A DNA stretch of 64,000 nucleotides, taken from Sphaerulina vaccinii. Taxonomy: Eukaryota > Ascomycota > Dothideomycetes > Mycosphaerellales > Mycosphaerellaceae. The position numbers and the translations under genes are program-made. The notes under the pieces were generated by a model, which had not been told where the DNA came from, made no database searches, and saw only the letters and a program-made list of their open reading frames with translations. Every line of letters starts with the position of its first letter. The stretch's first letter is position 1. Below, in pieces: positions 44,034-55,239 of this stretch. Where the stretch lies: NCBI GenBank assembly GCA_022570795.1, contig JAKUDP010000005.1, positions 124,001-188,000 on the forward strand, given 5' to 3'.

Positions 44034-45275
44034 ATGGCCTCGCCGAACCCCAATCGACTCTCTGCCCAGCTCTCGCCATTTGAGTCCTCTTCTGGCAGAC
44101 AGTCACCCTTCCGCAGACAAAACAGCCAGTCGCCAGCAACCGCCATACGAACTGCCACTCCATCCTCGTCGCCCACGAAAGCGTCTTCACATCTCTCACC
44201 CGCCAAAACGAGTTCGCTGTCACCAGAGAAGGCGAACCCATTCACACGACGCCCGAGCCAGATCAACCATGCCGCCGCAGATCGACCGACAAGTCCATTC
44301 GCGCGTCCCACCAGCAGCCTGAGCATTGTCTCTTCGCCCTCGCGCAAGTTCAGCAATGACAGTCTGAAGAGTCCGGTACTCGAGCCACCGAGATCGCCTC
44401 TGCGAAGGCCTGAAGCGACCCCAGAGCCAGAGCAGACACATATCCCCCCACAGACACATTCAAGGCAGCCAAGCGTTGCACCAGAAGAGTCTGCCACATC
44501 GAAGATCGCCTCGCCATCACGATACGATGGCACTGCAAAGTCGTCGAGCAGTGACAGTCTGTCCGCCGACTCTCCCTTCTCTCCTACTCCCGTGCAGGCA
44601 CTAAGTCGGGACAATCTACGACCTGCCATGCAACGGAACATAACATCATCCACAACAGCTACGATCAAACCACCCACCTTTACCTCACAAGCAAAGTCTG
44701 CCACACCAAGATTGAATGGTGTTCGAGGTGGAGCGTATAATCACCTTTCACAGCCACTTCTGCACAGCATGCGGGAGTCCTTCGAAGTACTTGACAGCAA
44801 CAATACCGGAACTGTAAACTCTGCTGCTGTCGCAGACATGCTAGCCCAGCTCGGCTTGGACAACAACCCATCTGCGCTGAAGGACTTCTTTCCCCCTAGT
44901 GGTCCAGCACAACTCAACCTAGCACGATATCTGGACGTCCTGTCTGGTCCTCTAGGAGAACTCTCCGAGGCTGATGAGCTGCAATCTGCATTCGAAGCAT
45001 TTGACGTTGACGACAGTGGTCAGGTCGATATCGCTGTACTGCGTGATGCATTGCTACATACTGCACCTCAACCTGGCGAAGACATGGTCCGATTAAGCGA
45101 ACGCGAAGTGGATGGCATTCTAGGCGAATTTGCTGGCCGAAGAGCTTTCGGTTCGAAAGGAGTCAATGTAGGCAAAACAAAGGGCGAAGTCTTCAGATAT
45201 CGAGACTTTATGGCGAATGTCAGTGCAGGTGGTGGAGCGACAATGAGTGAAGGAGAAACAGCAATGGCAGCGTAA
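44034..45275 (+). CDS. EF-hand (myosin light-chain-like) protein with long disordered N-terminus
   Basis: Single exon, 413 residues from MASPNPNRLSAQ; an upstream in-frame ATG at 43926 is possible. Residues 1-260 are Ser/Pro-rich with many SP sites (SPFRRQNSQSP, SPFARPTSS). The C-terminal 150 residues hold the EF-hand pair FEVLDSNNTGTVN and FEAFDVDDSGQVD, and further half-motifs. Neither loop has the position-12 Glu needed for tight calcium binding (Ala and Val occur there), as in myosin regulatory light chains of the Rlc1/Cdc4 type. A role in actomyosin or septation is therefore plausible but is inference. The SP sites suggest CDK or MAPK phosphorylation. Confidence 0.85.
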   Translation: MASPNPNRLSAQLSPFESSSGRQSPFRRQNSQSPATAIRTATPSSSPTKASSHLSPAKTSSLSPEKANPFTRRPSQINHAAADRPTSPFARPTSSLSIVSSPSRKFSNDSLKSPVLEPPRSPLRRPEATPEPEQTHIPPQTHSRQPSVAPEESATSKIASPSRYDGTAKSSSSDSLSADSPFSPTPVQALSRDNLRPAMQRNITSSTTATIKPPTFTSQAKSATPRLNGVRGGAYNHLSQPLLHSMRESFEVLDSNNTGTVNSAAVADMLAQLGLDNNPSALKDFFPPSGPAQLNLARYLDVLSGPLGELSEADELQSAFEAFDVDDSGQVDIAVLRDALLHTAPQPGEDMVRLSEREVDGILGEFAGRRAFGSKGVNVGKTKGEVFRYRDFMANVSAGGGATMSEGETAMAA

Positions 45276-45498
45276 AGTCGTTTGAGAGATTCGATCTTTG
45301 TTCTACCAGACTTGAGCTGACAGGATTGATAGTGTCCATGGACCAAAATTTCTAGCTATGGGACGGGACTTGAGGATGGCGGACATTACAACTTCATGGA
45401 CGATGAGATATGATTAAGCTGGCATTGCCACAACCAAATTTGGAGATTCAGACAGAGGGACGAAAATAATAATGAGTTTCAGAGCTGTACATTGGTCT
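45276..45498. other. Short convergent gap
   Basis: A 220-bp gap with the convergent ends of two genes. No hairpin stands out. Confidence 0.5.
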
Positions 45499-47121
45499 TC
45501 ACGTCGCCACGCTCTGCCAAGCAGGTGCCCAGTTCTCTTTATCTTGACTCTGTCCTCCACTTGCAACCAGCGTACTAATCTGTTCGTCTATTCGAGATTT
45601 TCCCTGCTGCAGAACTTCTTTTTGCAATTTCGTCATAATCTCCAGTTCGCGAACCATGCTATCAACCAGAGAAGAGCAATTCTCCACCATGATATGCAAA
45701 CTCGAAGGATCCGCAGCAGAATCGTCCGGCGGTAGAGGAGGCAATACGCTGATATCCCTTTGAATCGACCTCAAGTTCAAAGCAAGTGAAGTATGCTGTG
45801 AACGCCACGATTCTGGTAAAGCTTCTACAAAGTTCGCAGAAGATGCCTTGCTCATCAGGAATGACTCGGCCCCTGTAGCCCACTCGTCAAATGTTTGTAC
45901 GAGTTCTGAGTATCTACTTCCTTGCTCGGTATGTGATCGGAGATCAGAGACGATTCGGCTGATAGTTTGCAAGTGTTCGGTAAGCAAAGCTGCATCAGGA
46001 CACCAGGTCTCCAGTGCATCGAGATTTGCTAGTCGACGATTCTGTTGCTCTTGAGCTTGAATAGATTGAAACTCCTTTTGTAGCTTGGCGTGCATCTTCC
46101 CCAGTTTCTGTCTTGCGCTCGCTTCGTAAGATCTTAAGGTATTGAACGCGGCTTGATGCATGAGAGATAGCTGTAGAAGCTCGATTTGCTCAAGAGCTAC
46201 GTCGAATGTCATAGTGTCGGCTTCTTCTGCACCTGCGGTTGATTTCGATGCTGGGCGAGTGGTCGGTATGCCAGGCTTTGGCAAGGCTGACTTGGCGGGA
46301 CTGTAGTGCTGCTGGTATGTATTGAAGGCCGGCTTTGCAGGCGGAAGCATTCGTGACCTCGGAGTTGGCCTGGTCGGCGAAGTGGGCGATGGTTGTGTCT
46401 GAGATGAACTAGGAGGAAGAGTAGTGTTAAGAGCCAGGGGCTTCGACATGATCACAGATGATCTCTTCTGAGCTGTCGAAGTGGGTGAACGCTTCTGAGC
46501 TGTGACTGCCGCGCCGCCGTCTGCAATTCCAGTATTGCTTCGTGCGTGTTGACTGCTCGTTCGTGGACCAGGTGACTGGGGTAGTCTAGTCGAATTTGCC
46601 CGCTTGAGTCCAGTCGTGCTCGTTGTCGCCGCAGCAGCTGATGCCGGCTTCGCGATAGAACTGCTCCGGGGCGGCGCTGCCACGGTCTCCTTTGACGGAA
46701 GCCGAGTATGGGTAGGTACCTCCTTACGAGCAATGGTACTAGGTGGTCGCATCATGGATGTAGGCCGTGGCTTTGGCGGTGGTGGCATCGCTGCTCTATC
46801 CTCCGACTGTCTGCCACTGTCGCTGCCACTATTCGAAGTGTCTTCTCTGATGGATGCCTCCTTGCCCTCACTGGAGATCTTGCGCATGAACGACTGAGGG
46901 AGCAGACTGCGACGCTTGGACTGCTTCGTCGTGCCCTCTTCTCCTGCTGCTCCTGCTGACTCTCTTTCGCGATCTGCAGGGCTCTGTCTGCCTGTCCCTA
47001 TCTGCTGAAGCCTCCTCATATCGTCGGCCGACACCTGGAACATGGATTGAGGTCGTGGTCTTTCGCTGGCAGTTCGTCCTGGCGCCGAGGGCAATCTACT
47101 AGTAGCCATGGGAGGAGCCAT
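45499..47121 (-). CDS. Basic Ser/Pro-rich protein with C-terminal coiled coil
   Basis: Single exon, 540 residues. The first 290 residues are basic and rich in S, P, T, R and A (PPPPKPRPTSMMRPPST, GLKRANSTRLPQSPGPRTSS). The last 240 form helices: EEADTMTFDVALEQIELLQLS, then SARQKLGKMHAKLQKEFQSI and LDALETWCPDAALLTEHLQTI. The end is SQDKENWAPAW, a KEN box context. A disordered basic head plus a coiled-coil tail is the plan of microtubule-binding proteins such as the augmin subunit HAUS8, and a KEN box would suit cell-cycle turnover, but I recognise no orthologue with confidence. Confidence 0.8.
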   Translation of the reverse strand: MAPPMATSRLPSAPGRTASERPRPQSMFQVSADDMRRLQQIGTGRQSPADRERESAGAAGEEGTTKQSKRRSLLPQSFMRKISSEGKEASIREDTSNSGSDSGRQSEDRAAMPPPPKPRPTSMMRPPSTIARKEVPTHTRLPSKETVAAPPRSSSIAKPASAAAATTSTTGLKRANSTRLPQSPGPRTSSQHARSNTGIADGGAAVTAQKRSPTSTAQKRSSVIMSKPLALNTTLPPSSSQTQPSPTSPTRPTPRSRMLPPAKPAFNTYQQHYSPAKSALPKPGIPTTRPASKSTAGAEEADTMTFDVALEQIELLQLSLMHQAAFNTLRSYEASARQKLGKMHAKLQKEFQSIQAQEQQNRRLANLDALETWCPDAALLTEHLQTISRIVSDLRSHTEQGSRYSELVQTFDEWATGAESFLMSKASSANFVEALPESWRSQHTSLALNLRSIQRDISVLPPLPPDDSAADPSSLHIMVENCSSLVDSMVRELEIMTKLQKEVLQQGKSRIDEQISTLVASGGQSQDKENWAPAWQSVAT

Positions 47122-48113
47122 GCCTCCACTACGACCACTGCCTGCCTTATCGAGGTACAGTGGATATTGAGTTCTGCTAGATCGTCAATGGTGTGTTGCG
47201 CAATGACTGAAGCTTACACTTTGTTGTTCCCCTTGATCGAGTTCGCGTTGATCGCGTATTCGGTCCGTCTTCCGCGTAGCAACGGACCACACTGCACCTA
47301 CACACTACTCTCTGTTCTGTCACCTCGACCAATGCCACTTTCGAATATGGCATGTTCTGCAGTACGGATGCTGCCAGCACCAGTATTTCTCTGTTCTATA
47401 TCACTTACTTGTAGTCTCTGGCGATTGTGGACCCTAGAAGAGATGAATTCTGAATTCTGGCAGGAACTTGCTATGACGATCGAGGACACCAAATGGTGTG
47501 GTATGAGAGGACTGTTGGTGCCAGAAGACATCGTCGCAAGATGATGGTCCAAGCAATGCACCGCACGAAGCTGTGAAGACGAACTCCGAATGGACGAGAA
47601 TGTTCCACACCTCTGAGAACAATGCTGCTACTGCCATCAGGTAGCTGCATCAACAGACTTGACCCATGTGGCCTAAAGATCGCCTTGAGGGGAAGGCAAC
47701 GAGTCCGGTGCGAGCAGGCGTCGATGTACGTGGGATGCTGCGATGCGAGAACGTTTCACAATATCGCTACCTAGCTCGCCGTGATCACTATGCCACTCGG
47801 AAGTGTCTGGCATAGTCCTACTAGAATCGCGCCTGCTCTATATGCGAATGGGTATGAAGAAAGGGGTTTCCATGTGGTGAGACAACATCCAGTTTCGCTC
47901 ATTCATTCACTTCACAAACGCCAAGACGAGATTTCTCGTATTGAAGAAGTCTAAAAGGTGGGGTGTCTCTCGATATCTTATACATATATGTATACGCCGG
48001 CGCTTGCAAATGGGTATCATGCTATAATCTCAAATCGTAAGTTCAGACGCCATCTTGCAGGTTTTTCTCCGACAAGTCGCTCTCAGTCGTGCAGCCTTTT
48101 CTGCTCCCGCTCA
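47122..48113. other. Intergenic, no gene supported
   Basis: A 990-bp gap between two minus-strand genes. Overlapping frames on both strands (for example 47047-47544 plus) lack motifs. Confidence 0.45.
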
Positions 48114-49942
48114 TCATGTCGAGTTCGATGTGATGGCCACCAAGTGCTCAAAGCTCTCACTCGAGCTACTGTGAGCAGAGTCGATCCTGCCGCCCATCTC
48201 TGCGATCTTTATCCTCTCCGGCAGAGCAGATATGCCGCGCTCTGCAAATTCCTTTCTACAGTACTTGCACATCCGCAAGGCACACCAGCTGCAGCTGAAA
48301 TGCTCCCCTTCATCATCAATGTGGCATACCGCGCATTCGACAGGTGCGTGCTTGTTCCTACTGAGCAGCAACTTGGCGTGGCCGCGGTAGCATTTGAGCT
48401 GAGTCAGGGTGAGAGCTCGAGTGTACGCAAAGCCCGAAGACTTGAAGTTGTGTCCCCTCTTACGGCCTTCCCCGTCATGGTATGCTGTCGCAGGTTGTGA
48501 AGACGGAAGTGTCGAGCTCTGTCTAGAATCTTGTGCTGTGACATTGCACCAAGATTCACTCGTCGTAACGGTGCCCATCGCAGCAACAGATTCTGCTCGA
48601 CGGCGAGCTGTACTCAGGCCGTTGAGAAACGATGAAGCTTGTTGGAGAGTTTGAGCTTCCTACTCTCCTATTAGCAAGACGCTCCAGTCTGAAGGTATGG
48701 CGGAGTGAAACATACCTTGAAAATCTCGAGACCACTGCTCTTTCGCCTCGCTTTGGGAACTTGGATGTCGGGCGTTCCGCGCGGTACTGGAGGCGTGTTT
48801 GTGGTGTATCGCAAGCCGTATTTGTGCGGGCTGTCCTCTGGTAGAGGTGAGGGAGCTGGAATGGTTGGCGACAGGTTATCCAACAACTCATCCTCGAGGT
48901 CAGGCGGAGGCTCTTCAATCCGAGGAAATTCGGTCTTGGAGTCGTTTCGTTCACTGTCCGAGGATGTGAAGGCCCGGATTGTCGTCGAGGGACTCAGCGG
49001 CATGTTTGCACGACCTTCGGTTATGGTTACCGTCGAGGTGGAATGCACTACTCTGCCGCCTGGCGAGCGTCCTGGATAGCGGTGGTCGTATTGATCAGGT
49101 CTGTTAAAAAAAGGATCTGTCGGCACACCCACTAAGGCGTCGTCGGCGGGGTCCTTTTTGGTCCCGTTTGGGTGCAGTACTGACATGACGCTGGCGGTCA
49201 CATATCGAGGTAATGGGCTGCGATTCTCAATACGCTTGAGCAGGTTGGAGGAGCTCTTTCTGATCATTGGTTTGGAGTGCCGCCGAATGTGGACGACACT
49301 GCGCATTGACCTGTCGTCCGGCGCCGGACTGCCAGAATTGCTGGAGTGCGAATTGCCCATGACGAGACTGGACAGCGGGGTGGTGGGCATTGGAGGCAAC
49401 TGTTCCCGCCGATCAGACGCAGGTATCTGAAGCGTGGCAGAAGTGTCGTTGGATGGGCGCGTCGAACATATTCTTTGCTTCAGATCTGGGCTGGAAAGTG
49501 TCGAATAGCCATTGGTACTGCTCAACGTGAGTGATCTCGGGCGTTGTCTCGAAGAACGTGGCGGGCAAGCATCTTTGTTCGTTGTGCTCTGCGGTGGCAG
49601 TGGCAACGGTTTCTCTGAGGAAGCGACGGCAGTTGCTGTTTGTACCTGCTTGCGCTTCAACGCATCTTGGCTCGCAACTTCTGGAAAATATTGTCAGCCG
49701 AGTCGTCGTGATAAGCGATATATCACATATCAATCGAAATAAGACTTACTTCGCGGAGCGTGAGCCGAAAGGACCATTCCAACTGTGCCAGACTTGGTGA
49801 AGCCATCTGGACGAAGGTCCACCATCGAGTGGTATCGCGGTGTCTGCTGAGGGACTGCGGTTGCTCTGCTGGTCAACATCATTGTCACGACGTCGAGGCG
49901 AGTGGAGGACTGAAGACGGTCATGCTTTGCCTTATGAGCCAT
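48114..49942 (-). CDS. Disordered protein with C-terminal Cys-rich zinc-binding module
   Basis: Three exons, 49750-49942, 48716-49680 and 48114-48659, give 567 residues from MAHKAKHDRLQSS; an ATG at 50026 could extend it. Junction phases are 1 and 0; an earlier acceptor in intron 2 would hit a stop. Residues about 65-380 are Ser/Pro-rich (SSEKPLPLPPQS, MRSVVHIRRHSKPM). The C-terminal 90 residues carry TLTQLKCYRGHAKLLLSRNK, then CAVCHIDDEGEHFSCSWCAL and RMCKYCRKEF. The cysteines (C-x2-C-x10-C-x2-C-x4-C-x2-C) with histidines nearby suggest one or two zinc sites, resembling B-box or FYVE-like knuckles. I do not recognise the family. A regulatory scaffold is possible. Confidence 0.78.
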
Positions 49943-50906
49943 GGCACGTTGATGGATTCCATAAACTTCGCTAGGGCAGCCGTTGGAGTGATGGGGAATC
50001 AAAGAGAGTGCACAGCACCTAGACATGCTTTCATGCGCTGCTCAAGCCCACTTCCACCTGCAGCCGGGCAGCGCCATACCGGCACATCATATCGCGCATC
50101 GCGCTTGCGCCGATGCCGCCAATGGAGACATCACATCGGGCTGGCTGCGATACGCGGTAGCACTGCGGTCTGGCCACTCCACGCACGATGCTGCATCTCA
50201 ATTCTCAAAGTTGAAACTCGCTGATGCTCGACCACAGCAGCCCCTGCAGAGTCCACTTCTGGTGTACTCGCTAGGGGGAGCTTTCGATAGCGCTTCGGAG
50301 TGACAGCCGCGATAGAGCGACAGGAACATCCTGGAATATATTGCCAACCTTAAGGAAGTGAACAGGTCACTCAACTCGCTTCGACGCTGGTTGAAAACGT
50401 GGGTGCAGAAAGGACGACGTTGGATTGGCTTTGAGCAGGAAATGAAGTTGCGGTACGGCACGTTGAACGCATTCCAGGGACTCCATCGCTGCGCCACAGC
50501 TCCTCGTGCAGCTTGTGTTTCCAAGGGCATCATCCTTGGAGATGCTGTGATCACCGTCAGACATGCGGTGCTCCAGGATGAGAACAGCAACACGAGAAGC
50601 GGAAGTGCATGGGATAGATCTATTCAAATGATCGACCTGCCTTCGCCGAGTGTCCTACAGCATCAATTCATCCAGGCCGGATCTCCGAAGCCATCGATTC
50701 AGCCTCACGTCTCGCTTTGCACCTGAAGACTCCACTCACTTCCAAAAGCTTGGCCGCTAAAAATATTGAATGATTGAACTCTACAGTGACGACATCTTCA
50801 AGAAGCACGTCCCTTGTTTCGCGTCCTCTTCCATACCGCGTGCATTGCACCTTCAATCTCGTGAGCATGTAGAGATGCGAGCCTCTCGGATAACGTGAAG
50901 GACGGC
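49943..50906. other. Intergenic with a possible coding remnant
   Basis: This region holds the promoter of the minus-strand Cys-rich gene. At about 50316-50726 a plus-strand frame reads protein-like (DRNILEYIANLKEVNRSLNS, then WLKTWVQKGRRWIGFEQEM) but lacks an ATG and a clear upstream exon. I leave it unassigned. Confidence 0.4.
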
Positions 50907-52248
50907 ATGCCATTGATGCGCATACCTTACACGCAGCCGCTGCCTCTGCCTACCATCATACCTGCAATTGCATCGACCATCAGTGGCGCGACAGAAGCGC
51001 TACAGAACTTCATATCGCTTCAGAAAGATGGTGGAAAGACAGTCATACTATCTGGCGCAGGCATATCGGTCGCTTCAGGACTGGCAGACTATAGGGGCAA
51101 GGGAGGAACATACACCCTAAACAAGACGTTAGTCCAATCATGTCGTGGAAGCATGGCGCTGAAGTGACCACGCCACATGAATCTCTGAAACATCGTTATG
51201 AAATGAGACTTACACCGCATTGTTCTTAGGTATCGCCCGGTATGGAAGAATCCTTGTCTCACCATTGCACCTCGAAACACGTTTCGTCGAATTACTCTTG
51301 ACGACTCCTCCACGATGAAGCCACTGGCTGACATTCACTATGCTATAGATCTATTTCCACGAATTCGCCGCCAGCCACGAGGCACGAAAAAGATATTGGG
51401 CTAGATCGTTTCTAGGATGGACGACTTTATATCGAAGTCGTCCAAACAAGGCTCATTTTGCTGTTGGGCAGCTGGCCGATCTGGGACACATATCGAAGGT
51501 GATAACTCAAAACGTGGACAGTTTCCACCCAAAGGCACACCCAAATGTGCCTACTTTGGAACTACACGGATATCTCAGGAGTACTGTATGCCTGACTTGC
51601 AGAACTGAATACTCTAGAGATGCTTTTCAGGATGATCTCAGCAGGATGAACCCGAAATGGGCAGAATTCCTGCAAGAAATGCTCGACAGTGGTGCCTTGA
51701 CCACAGAAGATCCTGAACGACGCAAGAGGCTCGGCCTCAAGACGAACCCGGATGGAGATGTCGATGTGCCCGGAGTTGAATACAGCACATTTCGCTATCC
51801 ACCATGTCCAAAATGTCTTGGAGATACGCCTAAGGACAAGACAATCAAAACAGATGACGATGGTGCTTGGGCAGCGGGATCGAATGCCGGGATCCTCAAG
51901 CCTGCAGTCATAATGTTCGGAGAGTCAATACCCAATGCCGTAAAGTTGGCTGTCGAAGAAGCCGTCGATGAAGCCAGCAGCGTACTTGTCTTGGGGTCTT
52001 CACTGGCTACGTATTCGGCATGGAGGCTCATCAAGAGGGCTAAAGAGCAGGGCAAGCGCATAGCTGCAGTAAACATGGGCGGCATTCGAGGAGAAGAGGC
52101 GTTCTTCCAGCACTTGTCCGCGGACGGCAATGGCTTTGACGGCGTGCGATGTGGACTGCCGCTGGAGGAGACTCTACCTGCTCTTGTGCAAAAGTTGAAG
52201 GAAGGGACCAGTCAAAGCTTCAAGCCTGCGCCTTGGGCTAATTTGTGA
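50907..52248 (+). CDS. SIRT4-type (class II) sirtuin
   Basis: Three exons, 50907-51127, a 10-bp micro-exon 51230-51239 and 51349-52248, give 376 residues. NAD-binding GAGISVASGLADYRG, then TLNKTYRPIYFHEF across both junctions, FLGWTTLYRSRPNKAHFA, VITQNVDSFHPKAH and the catalytic-histidine motif LELHG. Zinc cysteines are CLTC and, after an insertion of about 65 residues, CPKC. AVIMFGESIP, LGSSLATYSAWRLI and AAVNMGG complete the fold. The sequence is closest to the mitochondrial SIRT4 class, which removes acyl groups or transfers ADP-ribose using NAD. The N-terminus (MPLMRIPYTQPLPLP) has no acidic residue, consistent with import. Skipping the micro-exon would break the frame. Confidence 0.92.
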
Positions 52249-52277
52249 AGCTGTATAACATTTACATATTGATGAAC

Positions 52278-54985
52278 TTAGTCAACCTTGTGTGCATCGG
52301 GGTCTATGCCCCAGAGTTCCATCAGTCCTCGAATGCGGTATTCTGCTGCCCAGCCCATGTCATGCTCGATACCACGTAGTAATTGTATAATCGTGGTTCT
52401 CCAGGCCTCGCACTCCACGCTGACCTCCCCGTTCTCTCCAGGATGCTCATCCCGTCCAAGAACGAGACCTGCTGTCCATAATGGCTGAACTGAATGCACG
52501 CGCGTGCCTTCGTCTGCCCTCCCATTGGCGATCGCGACTATGTCCTTGGCATACGCTCGTGATTGATGAATGATTGCTTGATAACTCGCATGTCGACTTG
52601 CGAGACTCGTTCCAGGCGCATCGCCGCCCAGCAAGTTATGTGTCGCAGGTCTCGCAGTGGAGAGATGTGGCTTGTTGTGCAGGAGCTGTATCCTTGCGAA
52701 GAGGTACCATTGCATAGTGCTAGCGCACATCGCACGGCTGAACCACTTCTCGGTCTCCCATTCAGCTTCTCCCGGACATGAACGGGTGGCTGTTGGATGG
52801 AATCCATCGGGGAGACCTTGATGCCAGACTCCAAGTTGATTTTCGAGTTCTTCCCAGTAGTCAAGGAGCTCACGTTGTCGTACTCCAAGACCAAGCGGAG
52901 ATATACTGGCAGGCACTTCGTCACCTAACGATCAGTCAGACGTGGGTTGTAAATCTATTGAGACAGCGCGCTTACCTGCTGCTATAAAGTTAACAAGCTT
53001 CATGAGAATCCAGACGAGTGAGTTGGAAATCATCTGCAAAGTCGTCAGTAACAGCGCTTGGTCTTCGTATTTCCGCTTGGTCTGAGCTGTGTCAGCTGGG
53101 GTAATCGGTTCACATACATCGTCGCGCATCCCACCTTCGTCGCCGTGCCTGATGAATTGAGGATGCGAAGGCATCACAAATCCCTCAAAGGTCAATTTAA
53201 GACCGGCACTGCGCCACATGGACAGATCCGCAGTGTCGAGACGAGTGCACGTGTTATTGATGAATGCTGACAACATGTCTTGTCGTGCAAAGCACCTGCG
53301 AAATTTGTCGGCTTCAGGTCTAATGTTCGAGAGAAATAGTGGCTTACCAGAATACGGCTTTCCGGCCCGAGCTCAATCCTCTATTGGAACGCGGTTTTGG
53401 ATGATGTGTCTCGGCATCTGCGAATTCCAATAGTGGCTGCACTGTTTGTTCGATTGATTGTGGCGAAGGTGGAAGCGTCAGTGGTACAGCTTGTTCTCTG
53501 GCCACATCAAATAACGTCTTTGCGCCATCAAGATGTCTGCTCCACTCAGGTCCCGACGCATCGATGAACTCGTATACACATAATATAGCCGTAGCAGCGA
53601 CTAGCTCGTCAGAGTCTGTGGTCGGCAGAGGCGCCCCTTGGACTGATGCTACTGTCGCAGGGGTAGCATCTTCTGGCAGAGATGATGTGCCGGGCCTCGT
53701 AGCTCCAGCAAGACTTTGTCGTAGTAATGAGACGGCGATATCGTAGTATTCTCTCCCTTTCCGCATCCACTGCTCGGCATCCATGGGCTGTCCTGGCCAG
53801 CATTCCAGCTTACTCTGTTTGGAGACCGTGCCCATGAACGTGCGACGACCGCCAACTCGAGCCAGGCTCTTGGCAGATAAGCTAGCGCAACTATATAGGA
53901 GCAGTGGGCAGCTCACGGCAAGAACAGGCACTTGAGCAGCGAAGAACAAGTCAAGGTCGAACAGGTCCATCCAGCACAAAGCATGCTCAGTGGCTTGACG
54001 TAGCAGGTAAGCTAGCTCTGGGTCCTCGATCGAAGCTCTTCTCCCATGTCCTGGATGCCCTTGGAAAGAATGTAAGCTGTTCCGTCGACCTGCCGACGTG
54101 AACGATGACCTGGAGTTACGTACAACATGGCTCGGAGATGCCAGCACTGATGCCTGTTCCACAGGAGACGGAGCATGCAGCTGCGGGTCGATATTGCCTT
54201 GACCATCTCCAGTGATTGGCGATACTTGCTGCGAGGATGGGTTTAGAATGAAATCCAGTTCTAGACCATTGTGCTGTGGTGAGGTGTGTTGTCCGCCCAC
54301 AGTCGGTGGCTGGGGCGCATAGGTGTATTGGTCTGTGGCTACGGCACTCAAGGCTTCCAGACCGCGTGTAGCATAGGCTGGGAATGATGCTGGTTCTGCT
54401 GCTGCTGTTGACAATGCCGCGACGGCCGAGTGGTGGCGGAATGGTGTTTCTGGAATGTGTTCCTCGTCTTCAAATGGATTATTCGTGTGAACGAAAGTCA
54501 GATCAGATGGCACCTTGCACCAACTATCAGATGTAAGTCAGTAATGACGGACTCCAAGGCTCTGGTTGAGGCAACATACGTGGTGCTCTTCGCAAACGTC
54601 TCTTTGTAGCCGTAGAAGCTCTTGAGGCTGTCCTGGTCATCGCCATTCATAGACGGATTTTGCTGGTGGCGGAAGGTGATGGGCTGAGAGAGCACGCATT
54701 CTCGATGAGCTAAGTGCCGTTGTCAGTGCTGGGGGAGGATGAAGGTGGTGTCGCGGTGGGCGATTCTGATACCCTTGACGCAATTATGGCAGATGGGCTT
54801 CTGCTCATCACATTTTAACTTGCGCGACCTGCACGTCAGGCTGCCATGATTCTGTCAGCCAGTGTAACCAAGTCAAGCAAGGTGGTTGTGGTGTGTGGTC
54901 GACCTGCCTCGTCGATTGAATGCGGCAAGTTTGGCGAGCTCACGAGGTTGTCGACTTACCACCCGGTGCGCGATCTTGGTGCCAT
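52278..54985 (-). CDS. Zn(II)2Cys6 regulator with Fungal_trans_2 domain
   Basis: Six exons on the minus strand: 54960-54985, 54773-54840, 54580-54709, 53348-54523, 52976-53295 and 52278-52924, 788 residues, all phases consistent. It begins MAPRSRTGCLTCRSRKLKCD and continues EQKPICHNCVKAHRECV, a canonical six-cysteine cluster spread over three exons. FRHQQNPSMNGDD and AKSTTWCKVPSDLTF follow, typical of this subgroup. The PF11951-like body includes EHALCWMDLFDLDLFFAAQV, LLLYSCASLSAKSLARVG, DELVAATAILCVYEFID and, near the end, WGIDPDAHKVD. Nuclear regulator, target unknown. Without the 26-bp and 68-bp first exons the DNA-binding domain is lost. It converges on the sirtuin gene with a 29-bp gap. 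Confidence 0.9.
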
Positions 54986-55239
54986 TCTCTTGTCCAGCAC
55001 CGCGCGGTCTAGGTGCCGCCAAATCTGCGCTTGTGCTACTGCACATTGGTGTATGTGGAGGCCTGCGTTGATGGTTCGTAGAGGTGACGGGGCTTGATTG
55101 TGTGAAGGAAATACAGCCCCGCTCTTCGGCCTATGAAGCAGGCTGTCACTGCGCCTCCGGTACACATAAACAACGCCCATCTTGTCAACATACTTGCATC
55201 TAGTGTATAGTATATATAGATATCTGTCTACTGTATGAT

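Noticed and set aside
48114..48578. Stand-alone 154-residue Cys-rich protein
   Set aside because: The frame continues upstream without a stop to an intron acceptor at 48660 and joins the larger gene in phase.
50316..50726. Open plus-strand frame of about 130 codons
   Set aside because: It has protein-like stretches but no ATG, no clear splice acceptor and an equally long antisense frame, so I could not support a gene.
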